This document shows positions 21,701 to 32,404 of a DNA stretch of 64,000 nt, piece after piece. The translations under genes were made by a program, and so were the position numbers. The notes under the pieces are model-generated. The model was given only the letters and a program-made list of their open reading frames with translations. It was not told the origin of the DNA and did no database searches. This DNA comes from Drechmeria coniospora (taxonomy: Eukaryota > Ascomycota > Sordariomycetes > Hypocreales > Ophiocordycipitaceae): the NCBI RefSeq assembly GCF_001625195.1, contig NC_054391.1:868001-932000 (forward strand), written 5' to 3'. Within the stretch, counting starts at the first letter, position 1. Each line of letters starts with the position of its first letter.

Positions 21701-22952
21701 TGGACATTTACGAGTACACCTATGTTGTGGTTACACTCGCAGGCAAGTTGAGAGTTCGCCTCGCCACCAGGCGGCGCAAGGACCACACGGTGCAGGCCGC
21801 GCAGCACGATGGCGGGCGGGCATGAATAGGTACATGCACCTACAGTACTGGACTTTCTTCTGTACTTTCTTGTACACGTACGACCACGGCTCGACATGCA
21901 CTCTCAAGGTACAACTACTCGGTACAGTACCTACCCAGCTCTACCGGGTGCACCTACGACGTGGTGCCTACAGGTACCTAGTTACTACCCACCAAGGCAC
22001 CTACTAGGAGCTACCACGACCAAGGCCCATCGCACGCCGCTGGCGGCATGTGCTCGGCAGTGTCGCATCGCACGCCGGCATTGCGCAGTCGTCTGGCCGC
22101 AACTGCCGGCTGCAACGTTCAACGACGGCGAGGCTTGCCGCGGAGAGCGAGCATGCATGGAAGCGCGGCTGTCGCAGCTGCCAAGAGGCCGAGTCGAAGA
22201 TGGACAGGCGGAACGGGTACGAGTCTTTGCCGTAGTGCCAGGATGTTGGTATTAGGGACCTAGGTACGGAGTACTTACGTGCCCATTACCTGATGCTTGC
22301 ACGTTGTGGCTGTACAGCAAGTACTACTTGCTTGTGCCGTCTACTACTACGGCACCTGGGGCTCAGGTGCAGCAAGTACACATGTGCAGCGACACGTACC
22401 ACCCACACCCGCAAGTAAACCTGCTGCAAGCACGGAGCGGTACAGGGTACATGCGAGTACGGTGATGCGGTGCGTTGCACGACGTGCACAGGCAGAGACC
22501 CTCGCATCGACGAGTACGGCATGATACGGATGCGACCGTGCTCCTTGCCGCGCTCCACCGCGTTGCTCCCTCCGCTTGGCACTTCTAGAAGCGGCGAGGC
22601 CAGGGCCGCTCTCCGACGTCTGGCCAATGTCCATCGTCGTAATCGTCATTGTCCGGCGCGCGACGGCCGCCCGGGTGGCTGGGCGTCGACGCCATTGGCC
22701 GGGCGGCGAGGCCCCCGATGTGGATACCGCGGAGGAGAGCGAGCGAGTGCGGTGGCCGCCCATGTGCGCCGGAGCGCGCTGCGAGTGTTAATTATTACTC
22801 GTCACCCGTGCGCTCGACTCGTAAGTACTTGTACAGGATACCAGGACGGCCGCCGGCGCACGAGCATGCCTGCAAGTACATGTACCAACGCCCTCTGGTG
22901 CACGCACCTCACGCTACGGAGCGCAGCGCACCAACACCTGGCTGCCTGCGCG

Positions 22953-23066
22953 GCGCGGGCACGTGTGCATGCACCCGTAGGTACAGTACGGCTCAGGTAA
23001 TTGCAGCACGCGCGGGCACTTGTGCATGCACCCGTAGGTACAGTACGGCTCAGGTAATTGCAGCAC
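22953..23066. repeat. 57-bp direct tandem duplication
   Basis: Two adjacent copies, 22953-23009 and 23010-23066. Each begins GCGCGGGCAC and contains GTGCATGCACCCGTAGGTAC and GGCTCAGGTAATTGCAGCAC. By eye the copies differ at only two positions, so the duplication is recent. Confidence 0.88.
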
Positions 23067-24923
23067 ACGCAAGTGCTGCAGGCACTATTAGGCATCTACA
23101 GTGCCTTAGTGCTAGGCGGATAACTGTGGTTGGTGCTTGGGTCTGGCGTGAGTGGAGCGTCACGGCACTGCATACGAGTACGCCTGCTCGAGAACACCTG
23201 CGTGCAAGTGCTTGCGGTGCTCATATACTGCAAGTAGTCGTAGTGCAACTACAGTACAGTACTTGCGTCTACAGTACATGCACGACGTGTGGTTGGTACG
23301 AGGTCTTGTTCAAATGGACAAATGGAGGTCCGTTACGAGCACTGGTGGCCATCGGCCCAGCGGCGTACTGATCCACTCGGCGGGAATGAGGTCGCTTTCT
23401 GGCCCATGCCGTCCGTTGGGTAAGACAGGGCCGTTGAGTTATTAACCTGGATGACGGAGCATGCAGGTACGGCAGGTACAGTGTTCATACTTGCATGTGG
23501 ACATGGGCAACTACTTGCCCAGCCGTGCTGCACGGTGCACCTTGCTTGCGATGCCATGGCAGTGAATGGCCGTAATCAAGTACGGAGTAGGTAATGCATG
23601 CACAAGCGTACCTGTGCGGCGACCCCGTCGCAGTGGAATACTGCAGTACTTACTCCGTACAACAAGTTGTAACGTACTAGGTACCGTACTTGTCATAGAG
23701 TCCGGAGTACTCCGTACCACGCGTGTGTCCGTAGTAGGTGTACTGTAAATACACCTACTTACCTACATGTACTCCGCGCACGTGTGCACTTGCTGAGCTC
23801 TGTAACACTTACTGCACAACTACTAAACTACAGCACTCTACGGAGCATGCTGGGGTGTACTGGCGCACAGCGGCAGGGGTCCAAGAGTCACGTGGGCCGA
23901 CCAGTCCGTCGAAGCCGACAATGATCCCATCGTACTGTACACGCAATGCACGTGCAAGTATGTAGCTGTATTGCTTGTTTCTGTACGAGTCCTGAATATC
24001 GTGCCAATCGTACGCACCACCGTAAGCACACCTAAACGCACGTACTCTGTAGATGTACTGTACTGCAGGGTAATTCTCCTGCTTGCGTCTGCGCTTGTAC
24101 GTACTGCAAGACAAGTAGGTGTATGGAGTACATGTACAAGCCTTGCAAGTACTTGATACTCCGTACATGGACCACCTACTAGGTACCAGCTACTGGCGGT
24201 CCGTCCCCATCCGTCTGTCATTTAATTACGTACCTCTCCAGCATGACAAATGCTCGTGCTTGTACCGAGTACTTGCACTACTCCACGCTCCGTATTACCC
24301 CGACAATCCGTCCAAGGGCATGTCCAGAGTACCCCGACGCCGTGTGCTTACTTGGCGTGCGCACATGTACAAGTACGGGCCACACTCATGTGCATACCAC
24401 GTCGTCCCCAAACATGTGCATCGCCAAGGAATGCCGAAAGTACCTCTGTGCTCGACGCAATTACTGTAATGCTTGTGCACCTAATAATACTTGCAAGTAC
24501 TGTCCTCCCATCGCCTTCGTCTTCGGTGACAGACGCGGCCCGGCCTTCTCTCGGCATTCGCAGTTCGTGTGGCGCCGCGCGGGCGTCGTCGGAGACGAGT
24601 GCTGTGGCTGACCCTCGACCGCACCCGGCTGTTCCCGAACCTGCTGCCGGCCAAACGTCATGGCATTTTCCTTTTGCATTTATATCACCATCATTCTCAT
24701 CAAGATTCCTCCATCGTCCGCACGGTGCACGCTGCCCGATACTTGCCTGCACTCCGCCGACCATATCTGAACTCGCCTTCCTCTCCGCCCAGCCATTGCC
24801 CGCCCGCCCTCCTCGATCCAGCCTGCTTCGGGGTCCTTTTGTCGACCGCTGGAGCGACATCAGCCGTGGGCTCCACAAAACCGCCAACGACGCCGGGCCA
24901 TCGTACGACGTCGCTTCCGCCCT

Positions 24924-24978
24924 GCTTCGACCTTGCTTCGACCTTGCTTCGACCTTGCTTCGACCTTGCTTCGACCTC
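24924..24978. repeat. 11-bp tandem repeat upstream of RCF2
   Basis: Five consecutive copies of GCTTCGACCTT (last copy GCTTCGACCTC), about 300 bp before the RCF2 start codon. Possibly in the 5' leader or promoter. Confidence 0.88.
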
Positions 24979-25272
24979 GCTTCCACCATTCCTTCGGCGA
25001 TTCCTTCGACGATTCGTCCCCCATCGAAGCCATCCGCCTGCGAGCGCTCGCAAGTCGTCCGCGGGGCACCCCTTCCCACCGATACCCACCCACAAGCGGA
25101 CCGAGTTGCCTCCAACCAGTCCTCCTTGAGGGCGAGCAGTCGGCCACGTCGTATCCGACCGAAGCCAAGTCGAAGCCGACGGCCCCGTCGAGCTGACACG
25201 ACGACGCCCTGACGCACCACCGCACCACCGACCCTCTCCGTGCCTCGCTCCCCCCCCGCCGCCGCCGCCATC

Positions 25273-26045
25273 ATGAAGGTCCTCAGCCCCGAGGAGGAAA
25301 AGGCGCACTACCGCGAGGTCGTCACCGGCGGCCTCATCGGAGGCGGTGCCGGCCTCGCCCTCGGCCTCGGCGGCGTCATGCTGGCCTCGCGTCGCTACCC
25401 TGCCTTTCGCGGCCTCACCCTGCCCTTCCGGACCTTCCTCGTCACCTCGACGGGCACCTTTGGCGCCATCGTCAACGGCGACCGCTACAGCACCATCTTC
25501 CAGCGGTCCCAGCACCCCATGTCGAGCTACCAGGACGCGAGCCAGCGGGCCCGCCAGGCCATGCGCGACAGCGAGACGGCCTACGAGCGCTTCCTCGGCT
25601 GGGGACGCGAGAACCGGTACAGCATCGTCTTCGCCTCGTGGGTCGCCAGCATGGGCATCGCCCTCGCCATCGTCGGCCGCGCCCCGACCAGCACCGCCCA
25701 GAAGCTCGTCCAGGCCCGCGTCTACGCCCAGGCCCTCACCCTCGCCGTCCTCATCGTCTCGGCCGCCTTCGAGATGAGCGACGCCAAGAAGGGCAGCGGC
25801 CGCTGGGAGACGGTCCTGGTCGTCGACCCCGACGACCCCGAGCAGAAGCACTTGATCGAGAAGAGGATTCACAAGGAAGAGTACGAGGGCCAGGACCTCT
25901 GGAAGGGTACGCCGACGCCGACATTGCCCCCCTCCCCTCCGTGCCGCCGCCGCGACCTCTGCTGACCTGCCCTCGCCGCCCAGACATGGTCGAGGCCGAG
26001 GAGAAGCGATTGGCGGCCAAGAAGGCGAGCGTGAACAAGGCCTAG
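25273..26045 (+). CDS. RCF2: Respiratory supercomplex factor 2 (Rcf2), HIG1-domain mitochondrial protein
   Basis: Predicted inner-mitochondrial-membrane protein that associates with cytochrome c oxidase supercomplexes. Exons 25273-25906 and 25984-26045 (intron 77 bp) give 231 aa. The start MKVLSPEEEKAHYREV has a good context (GCCATCATG). A glycine-rich hydrophobic segment follows (GGLIGGGAGLALGLGGVML), then a HIG1 region at about residues 100-170: two membrane segments (YSIVFASWVASMGIALAIVG, ALTLAVLIVSAAFEM) around QKLVQARVYAQ. The family motif between the helices is Q-x3-(R/H)-x-R-x3-Q; here position five is Gln. The C-terminus is charged (EAEEKRLAAKKASVNKA). Splicing at WKG-GT replaces an unrelated Pro/Arg tail. 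A plain HIG1 protein (Rcf1) is less likely because of the long N-terminal half. Confidence 0.85.
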
Positions 26046-26582
26046 TGGCGGCCGCCGCATGCCGACATTTTGTCGACTGCCCATCGCAGCATGCCTCTCC
26101 TTGCCGAGCAACGCGGCTCTCCGCCTGCCTCCCTTTTGCAGACGCTCGCCGAAAGCATCGAGCAACGGCCGACGACGACGGCGCATCTCCCCTCCACCTA
26201 CGCACACAAGACGACGCACAAGACGACGCACAATATCACGCACAAAATCACCCACGCACCCACGCACCCACACGTCGGCACCTCGTCTTCGCCCCGGCGC
26301 AGAGGGCATGGGCGAAACACATTCACTTTCTGGAGTCGAGGCCAACAACATGTGCAGGACAGGCACCCGCATGGGTACGGCCCGGGGAGCCCAGAGCGGC
26401 GCTCGTCGTCGCCCTTCGTCGCGCTTCGTCGCCCTTCGTCGCGCTTCCTGACGTACGTGTACGTATATATCATCCATCTATTGTTGTATGCATCGCATGA
26501 CTTGTAGACCAAGAAAATGTCCCTCCGCCGTCGCGCCCGTGCCTGCTTCTCGTCCGTCGCACCGTGCGCGCCGTCGCCGCCG
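26046..26582. other. Convergent spacer with short repeats
   Basis: 3' ends of RCF2 (+) and the kelch gene (-). It contains ACGACGCACAAG-type and CACCCACG-type repeats at about 26205-26275 and an array of CGTCGCCCTT / CGTCGCGCTT units at 26403-26448. No gene was seen. Confidence 0.7.
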
Positions 26583-28127
26583 TCACATCTCAATGGTAAA
26601 GTGGCTTATCTGCGAGTAGTAGGCGTGCACGGCGAGCTCGAGCATCATGACGTCGCCAAACACCTCGCCGCCGTCGAAGCCGCCAATCGTCAGCAGCCTG
26701 CTGTCGTGCAGGACGGTGCCGTGGTAGCCCCGTCCGCTCGGCGGCCGGCCGTAGACCTTGCGCCTGTCCCACGTCATCGTCACGAGGTTCAGCAGCAGCA
26801 CGTCGTTGCAGTACTCGACGCCGTCGTGGCCGCCGATGACGAACAGGTACGAGCCCACAATGGTCGCCGAGTGGGACAGCCGGCGAAAGTTGACGGCCAT
26901 GTCGACGGCCTTCCACACGTGCCGGTCGACGTCGTAGACCCAGACGTCGTCGAAGCATTCGCCCCCGTCGGAGCCGCCGAAGACGATGAGCTTGCCGCCC
27001 ACCATGTTGGCCGTGTGGTAGCCTCGCGCCCGCGGCCGACCGTCGTCGGTGCCCGCCGCCGCCCGGGCGGGGCTCGATATCAGCTTCCACGACATCTTGG
27101 CGCCGTCGCCGACGTCGAGGCGCCATATGTCGTTGAGCGCCCGCACGCCGTCGCCGCCGCCGAAGACGTAGATGCCGTTCTTGTAGAGGCAGGCCGTGTG
27201 CGCCCTTCGCTTGGACGGCAGCCTGTCCCCGAGCACCTGGGGCCGGCTCCAGCGAAAGTTGACCGTGTCGAGCACGTGCACGTCGTTGTAGTACGCCGGC
27301 CCGTCGCCGCCGCCGAAGACGACGAGCTTCTTGCCCACGGCCGTGCACGTCATGGCCCGCAGCGGCGGCGGCATCTCGCCCATCACGTGCGGCACCGACC
27401 AGTAAAAGGCGTCGGCGTCGAGCACGTACAGGCTGTTGAAGCACGTCTGGGCGTCGCAGCCGCCAAAGACGTACACGTTGGAGCCGACGAGCGTCGCCGT
27501 GTGCGCGCGCAGCTTCGCCTGCGCCGAGCCCGAGACCGAGGCCCGAGACCAGTACATGCCCGAGGCCGGCGCCGGCTCGACGTCCGGCCTATCCTTGGCC
27601 GAGGCGAGTGCCGGCAAGGCCGTGTGCGGGCCTCGCGGCGGCTGGCTGACTTTGCCCGTCGGCTGGCACGCCGTCCGCGATGCTCGCAAGGTGCCGCTGT
27701 TGGCCACGGTCGAGCCGACGCGGGCCTTGATCGTCTGCTCACCACCACCGCCGCCTTGGCCATCGTGCGGACGCTCGACGGCGCCGACCGACGACTGAGA
27801 TCCCTTGAGCGACTGCGGCCCGGCCACGGCGGCTCTGCCCGTCACCGATGGGACGTGCGACGTCGATTGAGAGCGCTGGCGGATGGACAGGTCCGAAGGA
27901 TTCCGCCGCCCCTCGTTCACCTGTATGCTCCTGCTGGCCAGGTGACCGGGCGTGTGGCTCCGCGGCAGCGGCCGGGGCACGTCGGCGGCATCGTCCGAGC
28001 CGTCAGAGTCGTCCGAGCCGTCGGCGCGCTTCGGCTTGTCGTCGAGGAGGATCGAGTATTTCTTGCCCGAGGACAACGTTCGGTCCCTTGCGTGCTGCTG
28101 CGACGACATGGCTGACCTGTCTGCCAT
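26583..28127 (-). CDS. Uncharacterised six-blade kelch-repeat protein
   Basis: A single uninterrupted frame of 514 aa. Residues 1-190 are low-complexity and charged (Ser/Asp/Arg-rich, with a poly-Gly stretch near 125). From about 195 to 500 come kelch blades, each with a GG pair and a W about 20 residues on: NVYVFGGCDAQTCFNSLYVLD, LVVFGGGDGPAYYNDVHVLD, IYVFGGGDGVRALNDIWRLD, LIVFGGSDGGECFDDVWVYD, LFVIGGHDGVEYCNDVLLLN and LLTIGGFDGGEVFGDVMMLE. The protein ends YYSQISHFTIEM. Kelch propellers of this kind are protein-interaction scaffolds (for example Tea1-type polarity factors), but no BTB, coiled coil or other partner domain is present, so no specific function is claimed. An alternative start is the Met at residue 7. 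It is unrelated in layout to the kelch-BTB protein at 9478. Confidence 0.85.
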   Translation of the reverse strand: MADRSAMSSQQHARDRTLSSGKKYSILLDDKPKRADGSDDSDGSDDAADVPRPLPRSHTPGHLASRSIQVNEGRRNPSDLSIRQRSQSTSHVPSVTGRAAVAGPQSLKGSQSSVGAVERPHDGQGGGGGEQTIKARVGSTVANSGTLRASRTACQPTGKVSQPPRGPHTALPALASAKDRPDVEPAPASGMYWSRASVSGSAQAKLRAHTATLVGSNVYVFGGCDAQTCFNSLYVLDADAFYWSVPHVMGEMPPPLRAMTCTAVGKKLVVFGGGDGPAYYNDVHVLDTVNFRWSRPQVLGDRLPSKRRAHTACLYKNGIYVFGGGDGVRALNDIWRLDVGDGAKMSWKLISSPARAAAGTDDGRPRARGYHTANMVGGKLIVFGGSDGGECFDDVWVYDVDRHVWKAVDMAVNFRRLSHSATIVGSYLFVIGGHDGVEYCNDVLLLNLVTMTWDRRKVYGRPPSGRGYHGTVLHDSRLLTIGGFDGGEVFGDVMMLELAVHAYYSQISHFTIEM

Positions 28128-28734
28128 GGCCTCGCGAGCCGCAACGCATGACGCTCCTCCGGCAGCAGAATCCGATGGCAGCCGTGCAGTCCGTTCCTGG
28201 TCGATGGCGGCGAGAGACGGGAAAACCTGAACTGTTGTCGGATGTTGGAACGACAGGGAGTAGGGAGTGAAGTGAAGTCGATGGATGATGGATCATGGTA
28301 GCTTCCAGAACCCCACCCGTGCACGCATGGCCAGTGCACACGAGCTACCCTATATCAACTATGCCATATGTTGCCTTTGTGCACGAGACCCAACGTCCCT
28401 CCCATTTGATTTACTGATGAACGAGGAGCTCTTTGTGTTCATTTTTGGGCCCCTGCAGCAAGAGACATGACCTATGCTGCCCGTGAACAAATACATGGGC
28501 AGAAACAGTCAGCAGCGATTGCCAATATCTTGCCTGAACCATACCACTGTGAATCCAAAAATACTCTGTAGACGATGCAGCATCATCATCGATGCATCGT
28601 ACATTAATGTTAAAAAAAAAGAAGAAAAAAGAAAAAAGAAACAAGGACACGGTGGGACAAATGCCATGGGCTCGGGATGGTGAATACAGGAAACAGTTTC
28701 CCGCGCATTCGGATTTACCGTATATAAGAATGTC

Positions 28735-28766
<32 letters not shown>

Positions 28767-29520
28767 TAGGTGTCATATAGTCGCAGTACTGCACTGTGCT
28801 GTGGTTGTTGGCGGCACCACAACCTACCCGTAGCCAGGAGAACTTGTACCTGTATTTTACCTGATTTTAGTGTCCAAGGCACTGAATAGTCGCAGTACTG
28901 CACTGTACTGTGGTTGTTGGCGGCACCACAACCCACCCGTAGCCGGGAGAACTTGTACCTGTATTTTACCTGATTTTAGTGTCCAAGGTGCTGAATAGCG
29001 AGTAATATCCGCCAACAACCCCCGCCGTTCTAGGCCCGAGGCCCTGTATCACACAAACGCCCTCACAAGCTGCCCCTTTCCATCTCCCCTCTCCATCTAT
29101 TGCGTTTCCGGGTTTGCCATGATGGAAATAAAAGGCCACATATCCTAATGCTATCCAGTCCAAGCTGTAAAGACGTGCATACTCGTGTGGTAGCGGTAGC
29201 CTTGCATCCGTGGCAGCGGCTCCGTCCGCCTGTAGCGTATCGCGCCATGGTGCTAGGCCTACTGTACATACAGTACTGTACGTAGGCCCATGGCGAGCCT
29301 CGCAACGGCAAGTCACCGACGAAATTTTTTGCTTCCGCATCCATCCTCATCCCAACTCTCCCAACGCACCACTGCTTCCTCCTTGGCTTTCTCATACGTC
29401 CTCTCGATTGCCTTGTGCATTCGCTCTCCGATTCACTTCAACGGGCCGCGCCACGCCCACCCGTAAAGCTCAAGACGGAGACGTCCAGTGATAGCCAAAC
29501 TTCTTGATTCTCGAGCCGTC
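28128..29520. other. Divergent spacer between the kelch gene and DUS3
   Basis: Holds both promoters. Noticeable contents are a (GTGGTC)n microsatellite at 28732-28766, an A-rich run at 28612-28642 and a 109-bp tandem duplication at 28781-28998. No gene was supported; the ORFs of 60-127 codons here lack domains. Confidence 0.65.
28781..28998. repeat. 109-bp tandem duplication
   Basis: Copy 1 is 28781-28889 and copy 2 is 28890-28998. Both start TCGCAGTACTGCACTGT, include an imperfect inverted segment (GTGGTTGTTGG...CCACAACC) and end CTGAATAG. I count five differences, all transitions. Confidence 0.93.
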
Positions 29521-31999
29521 ATGGCTGGCGAATCCGATATCGGCAGCACCGTCGCTCAACCCGACATGGAGCGTGTTGAAGCCGTACAGGATGCAGCCAG
29601 CATGGCCATTGCCCCGGCTGTGGAGGGAGATTCCGAGGAACGAGCTGCCAAGCGCCTTAAGATGGATCCTGCAGCCGAGCCGGCAGATTCAAAAATCGAC
29701 GACAAGGCCATCCCCGAAACCGGTGTGCCCGACGATGGCGAGGGCGCCAAGGAGACCAATGCCAACGGCAGTGGAGATCGCCGAGCAGGCATGGCTCCTG
29801 TGAAGAAGGAGTGAGGCATAACGCCAGGACCAACTCCCTCTCCGGCCTTGCTAACTCGGCACAGGTTTCTCATCGACGTGTCCACCCTCAGGAACAACGC
29901 ATCGTCCGATGTCATGGACGACGATGAAGCCGAGGGCCGAGGAAACGGCGACAATGCCACCCGGAGAGACGACAGAGACAGGGATGACCGGGACGCCGGC
30001 GGCCGAGGAAAGGGGAGGAAGGACAGAAAGGACAAGAAGAAGAAGGGGCAGAACACGGAGCGCACATTTGGCAAGTTCGAGGATGCCGCCCCCCTCTGCA
30101 ACAGCAGAGCCTTGTACCCCGAGTTCTCCCCCCGCGAATGCAAGTTCGGCGATCGCTGCAAGCTCTCTCACGACATACGAAAGTATCTGCAGGACGGCCG
30201 CCGCGGCGACATCGAGACCCTTGGCGGCGTGTGCCCCATCTTTGAAAAGTTTGGCTCCTGCCCCTCGGGATGGAAGTGCCGCTTTCTCAACAGTCACATG
30301 GCCGAGGTCGAGCGTCAAGACGGACGCAAGGAGCTCGTCTTGGTCGACAAGACGGCGGAGAAACCAGCCGACGAGGATGGGGCAAAGGGCGGGAGCGTCG
30401 ACGCCGGCGGTGCCGCCGAGGGGAATGGAGCGAAGCAGGACGACCACGCGGAGCGACGGGCGGGCATCGTCAACATTGTCAGCATGAGCGACAAGATGGA
30501 CCTGAGCCGCAAGCGAATCGACTACGCCAAAGCCGACGAGTACATCAAGTGGATGAACGGGGAATCCGACATCAACCAGGAGTTTTTCCACCGCCGCAAG
30601 GACCAGTCCGCCGAAGGCATCGATGACCTCCGCGCCCGCTACGTCGACCCGCCCTTCAAGCCTTCGGAGAAACGGCGACTCTACTTCGGCCCCGAGACGC
30701 CGACCCTCGCCCCCCTGACGACGCAGGGCAACCTTCCGTTCCGTCGGCTCTGCGTCGAGCTGGGCTGCCAGCTCACCTACTCGGAGATGGCCATGGGCAT
30801 GCCGCTTCTGCAAGGCTCCAAGGCCGACTGGACCCTCATGAAGGCGCACGAGTCGGAGATTTCGCCGCCCAAGTTCGCGCCGGTCGGCAAGACGTTCGTC
30901 TTCGACGACTACGACAACTCCAAGGACATCAAGTTCGGCGCCCAGATATCCGGCAACCAGCCCTGGCTGGTCACCAAGGCGGCCGACATCCTGAACCGGC
31001 TCTGCCCGCACCTCCGCCTCATCGACCTCAACTGCGGCTGCCCCATCGACATGGTCTTCAAGTCCGGCGGCGGCTCCGGCCTGCTGGACGCGCCGAGCAA
31101 GCTGGAGCGCATGATCCGCGGCATGAACGCAACCTCGGGCGAGATTCCCATCACGGCCAAGATACGCACGGGCGTGAAGAACAACCGGCCCGTCGCGGCC
31201 CAGCTCATTGGCCGCCTCGCCTTTGGAGGCCGCGAGCATCGCGCCCGTCTCGGCGCCCCCGGCTGCGCCGCCGTCACCCTCCACGGCCGCAGCCGCGAGC
31301 AGCGGTACACCAAGAGAGCCGACTGGGGCTACATCGGCGAGTGCGCGGCGCTCATCAAGCAGTACAACGAGCAGAAGAGCGCGCTGACGGACACCGTCGC
31401 CGAGCCGGACGAGAGCACCCTCCCCAACGCCAAGGACGGGCGCATGTACTTTCTCGGCAACGGCGACTGCTACTCGCACCACGACTACTTTGAGAACGTC
31501 GAGAAGGCGCGCGTCGACAGCGTCATGATCGGCCGCGGCGCCCTCATCAAGCCGTGGATCTTTGAGGAGATCGAAAAGGGCCAGTACCTCGACAAGTCGT
31601 CGAGCGAGCGCCTGACGTACATTGAAAAGTTTGTGCGCTACGGCCTCGAGGCCTGGGGCACCGACGAGCTCGGCATCGGCTTCACCAGGCGCTTCCTGCT
31701 CGAGTGGATGAGCTTCACCCATCGATACGTGCCCATCGGCCTGCTCGAGCATCTACCGCCGAACCTCAACGACAGGCCACCCGCCTACAAGGGGCGTGAC
31801 GAGATGGAGACGCTGATGGCGTCGACCAACTACAAGGACTGGATCAAGATCAGGTGCGCCGGCTTCCCTTCTCCTGCATCCTACCCATCTCACGGTACGT
31901 GCGCTGACCCGCTGCAGCGAGATGTTCCTCGGGCCCGTCCACCCGACCTTTCAGTTCATTCCCAAACACAAGTCCAACGCCTACGAGGCCGAGGGCTGA
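29521..31999 (+). CDS. DUS3: tRNA-dihydrouridine(47) synthase Dus3
   Basis: FMN-dependent enzyme that reduces uridine 47 of the tRNA variable loop. Exons 29521-29810, 29865-31853 and 31918-31999 (introns 54 and 64 bp; branch CTAAC in the first) give 786 aa. Joining 1-2 yields KKEFLIDVS, joining 2-3 yields [13 protein letters not shown]. After an acidic, Lys-rich start come two CCCH-type zinc-finger segments ([24 protein letters not shown] and [16 protein letters not shown]), typical of Dus3 only. The flavin TIM barrel begins near [20 protein letters not shown], has the catalytic cysteine in DLNCGCPID and the flavin-binding [12 protein letters not shown] and [12 protein letters not shown]. The protein ends NAYEAEG. 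Length and domain order match the family. Confidence 0.95.
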
Positions 32000-32404
32000 G
32001 GGGACATGCACGGTTGACGCCGACGAGACGACGAGGCGCGAGTGGATGACGATGATGCATGTGGAGAGAACGGGGGCCGTCATGATTTTGCTGGCGCGAC
32101 AGGAGCCAAGCCGTTTGCTATATTCAACATGATGCCTACCGTCCATTTCCATGCCGAGCCTGCAGGTTGGCAGGCTCGCTCTGGGCACGGACTCCAAGCA
32201 AGAGAGGACTGGAAAGTTTGCCTCGATTTTTGGCATGAAGCGACAATACAAAACAAAAACGTAAACGCTCGTATGCGCTCCATTGGGTGCAAAGTGTACT
32301 CTTTGTCGTACACCTGGGCCCATCATCATCCCGGCAAGCACACCAAAACAGGGTCGTAGTCGTACATGCTTCGTTCCATCGACGGTGGCAAATCAAAGGG
32401 CTCG
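32000..32404. other. Convergent spacer between DUS3 and PEX13
   Basis: 405 bp containing both 3' untranslated regions. No repeat, gene or clear terminator motif was seen. Confidence 0.7.

Larger units (their letters stand above)
17500..24500. repeat. Dispersed GTAC-based short elements
   Basis: Recurrent intergenic words seen on both strands: TACGGAGTA / TACTCCGTA (often flanked as GTACTCCGTAC), GTACATGTAC, GTACTGTAC, GTACTTGC / GCAAGTAC and ACCTACTAGGTAC-type words. They are scattered throughout this block and recur at 5550-5930, 38340-39380, 40080-41230, 54960-55230 and 57900-58560. Within GTACTCCGTAC the two GTAC arms are complementary around a 3-nt centre. They look rare in the exons. 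Confidence 0.7.
16796..25272. other. 8.5-kb gene-free, GTAC-repeat-rich spacer
   Basis: No supported gene from the SFP1 start to the RCF2 start. 16796-17250 may be SFP1 5' untranslated or an unrecognised first exon. From about 17500 to 24500 stretches dense in GTAC-based elements (GTACTTGC, AAGTAC, TACGGAGTA, GTACATGTAC) alternate with GC-rich islands of normal composition, for example 20930-21260, 22000-22250 and 22500-22790. ORFs of 60-240 codons occur but are Cys/Tyr/Ser/Thr-rich, mutually overlapping and without domains. From 24500 to 25272 composition becomes pyrimidine-rich, as in a promoter and 5' leader for RCF2. No transposase, reverse transcriptase or long terminal repeat was recognised. 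Confidence 0.65.

Noticed and set aside
17300..24500. Possible decayed transposon
   Set aside because: No reverse transcriptase, transposase, integrase, terminal repeats or target-site duplication could be seen; only short dispersed words and two local duplications.
24700..26205. 501-codon minus-strand ORF overlapping RCF2 and its upstream repeats
   Set aside because: Spans the antisense of RCF2, its intron and the 11-bp repeat; repeat-derived Ser/Lys/Arg runs and no domain.
26517..28115. 532-codon plus-strand ORF across the kelch gene
   Set aside because: Antisense shadow of the kelch propeller; composition Val/Ala/Arg/His without domains.
29851..31752. 633-codon minus-strand ORF across DUS3
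   Set aside because: Antisense to the Dus3 coding exon; the sense strand has catalytic and zinc-finger motifs, the antisense none.
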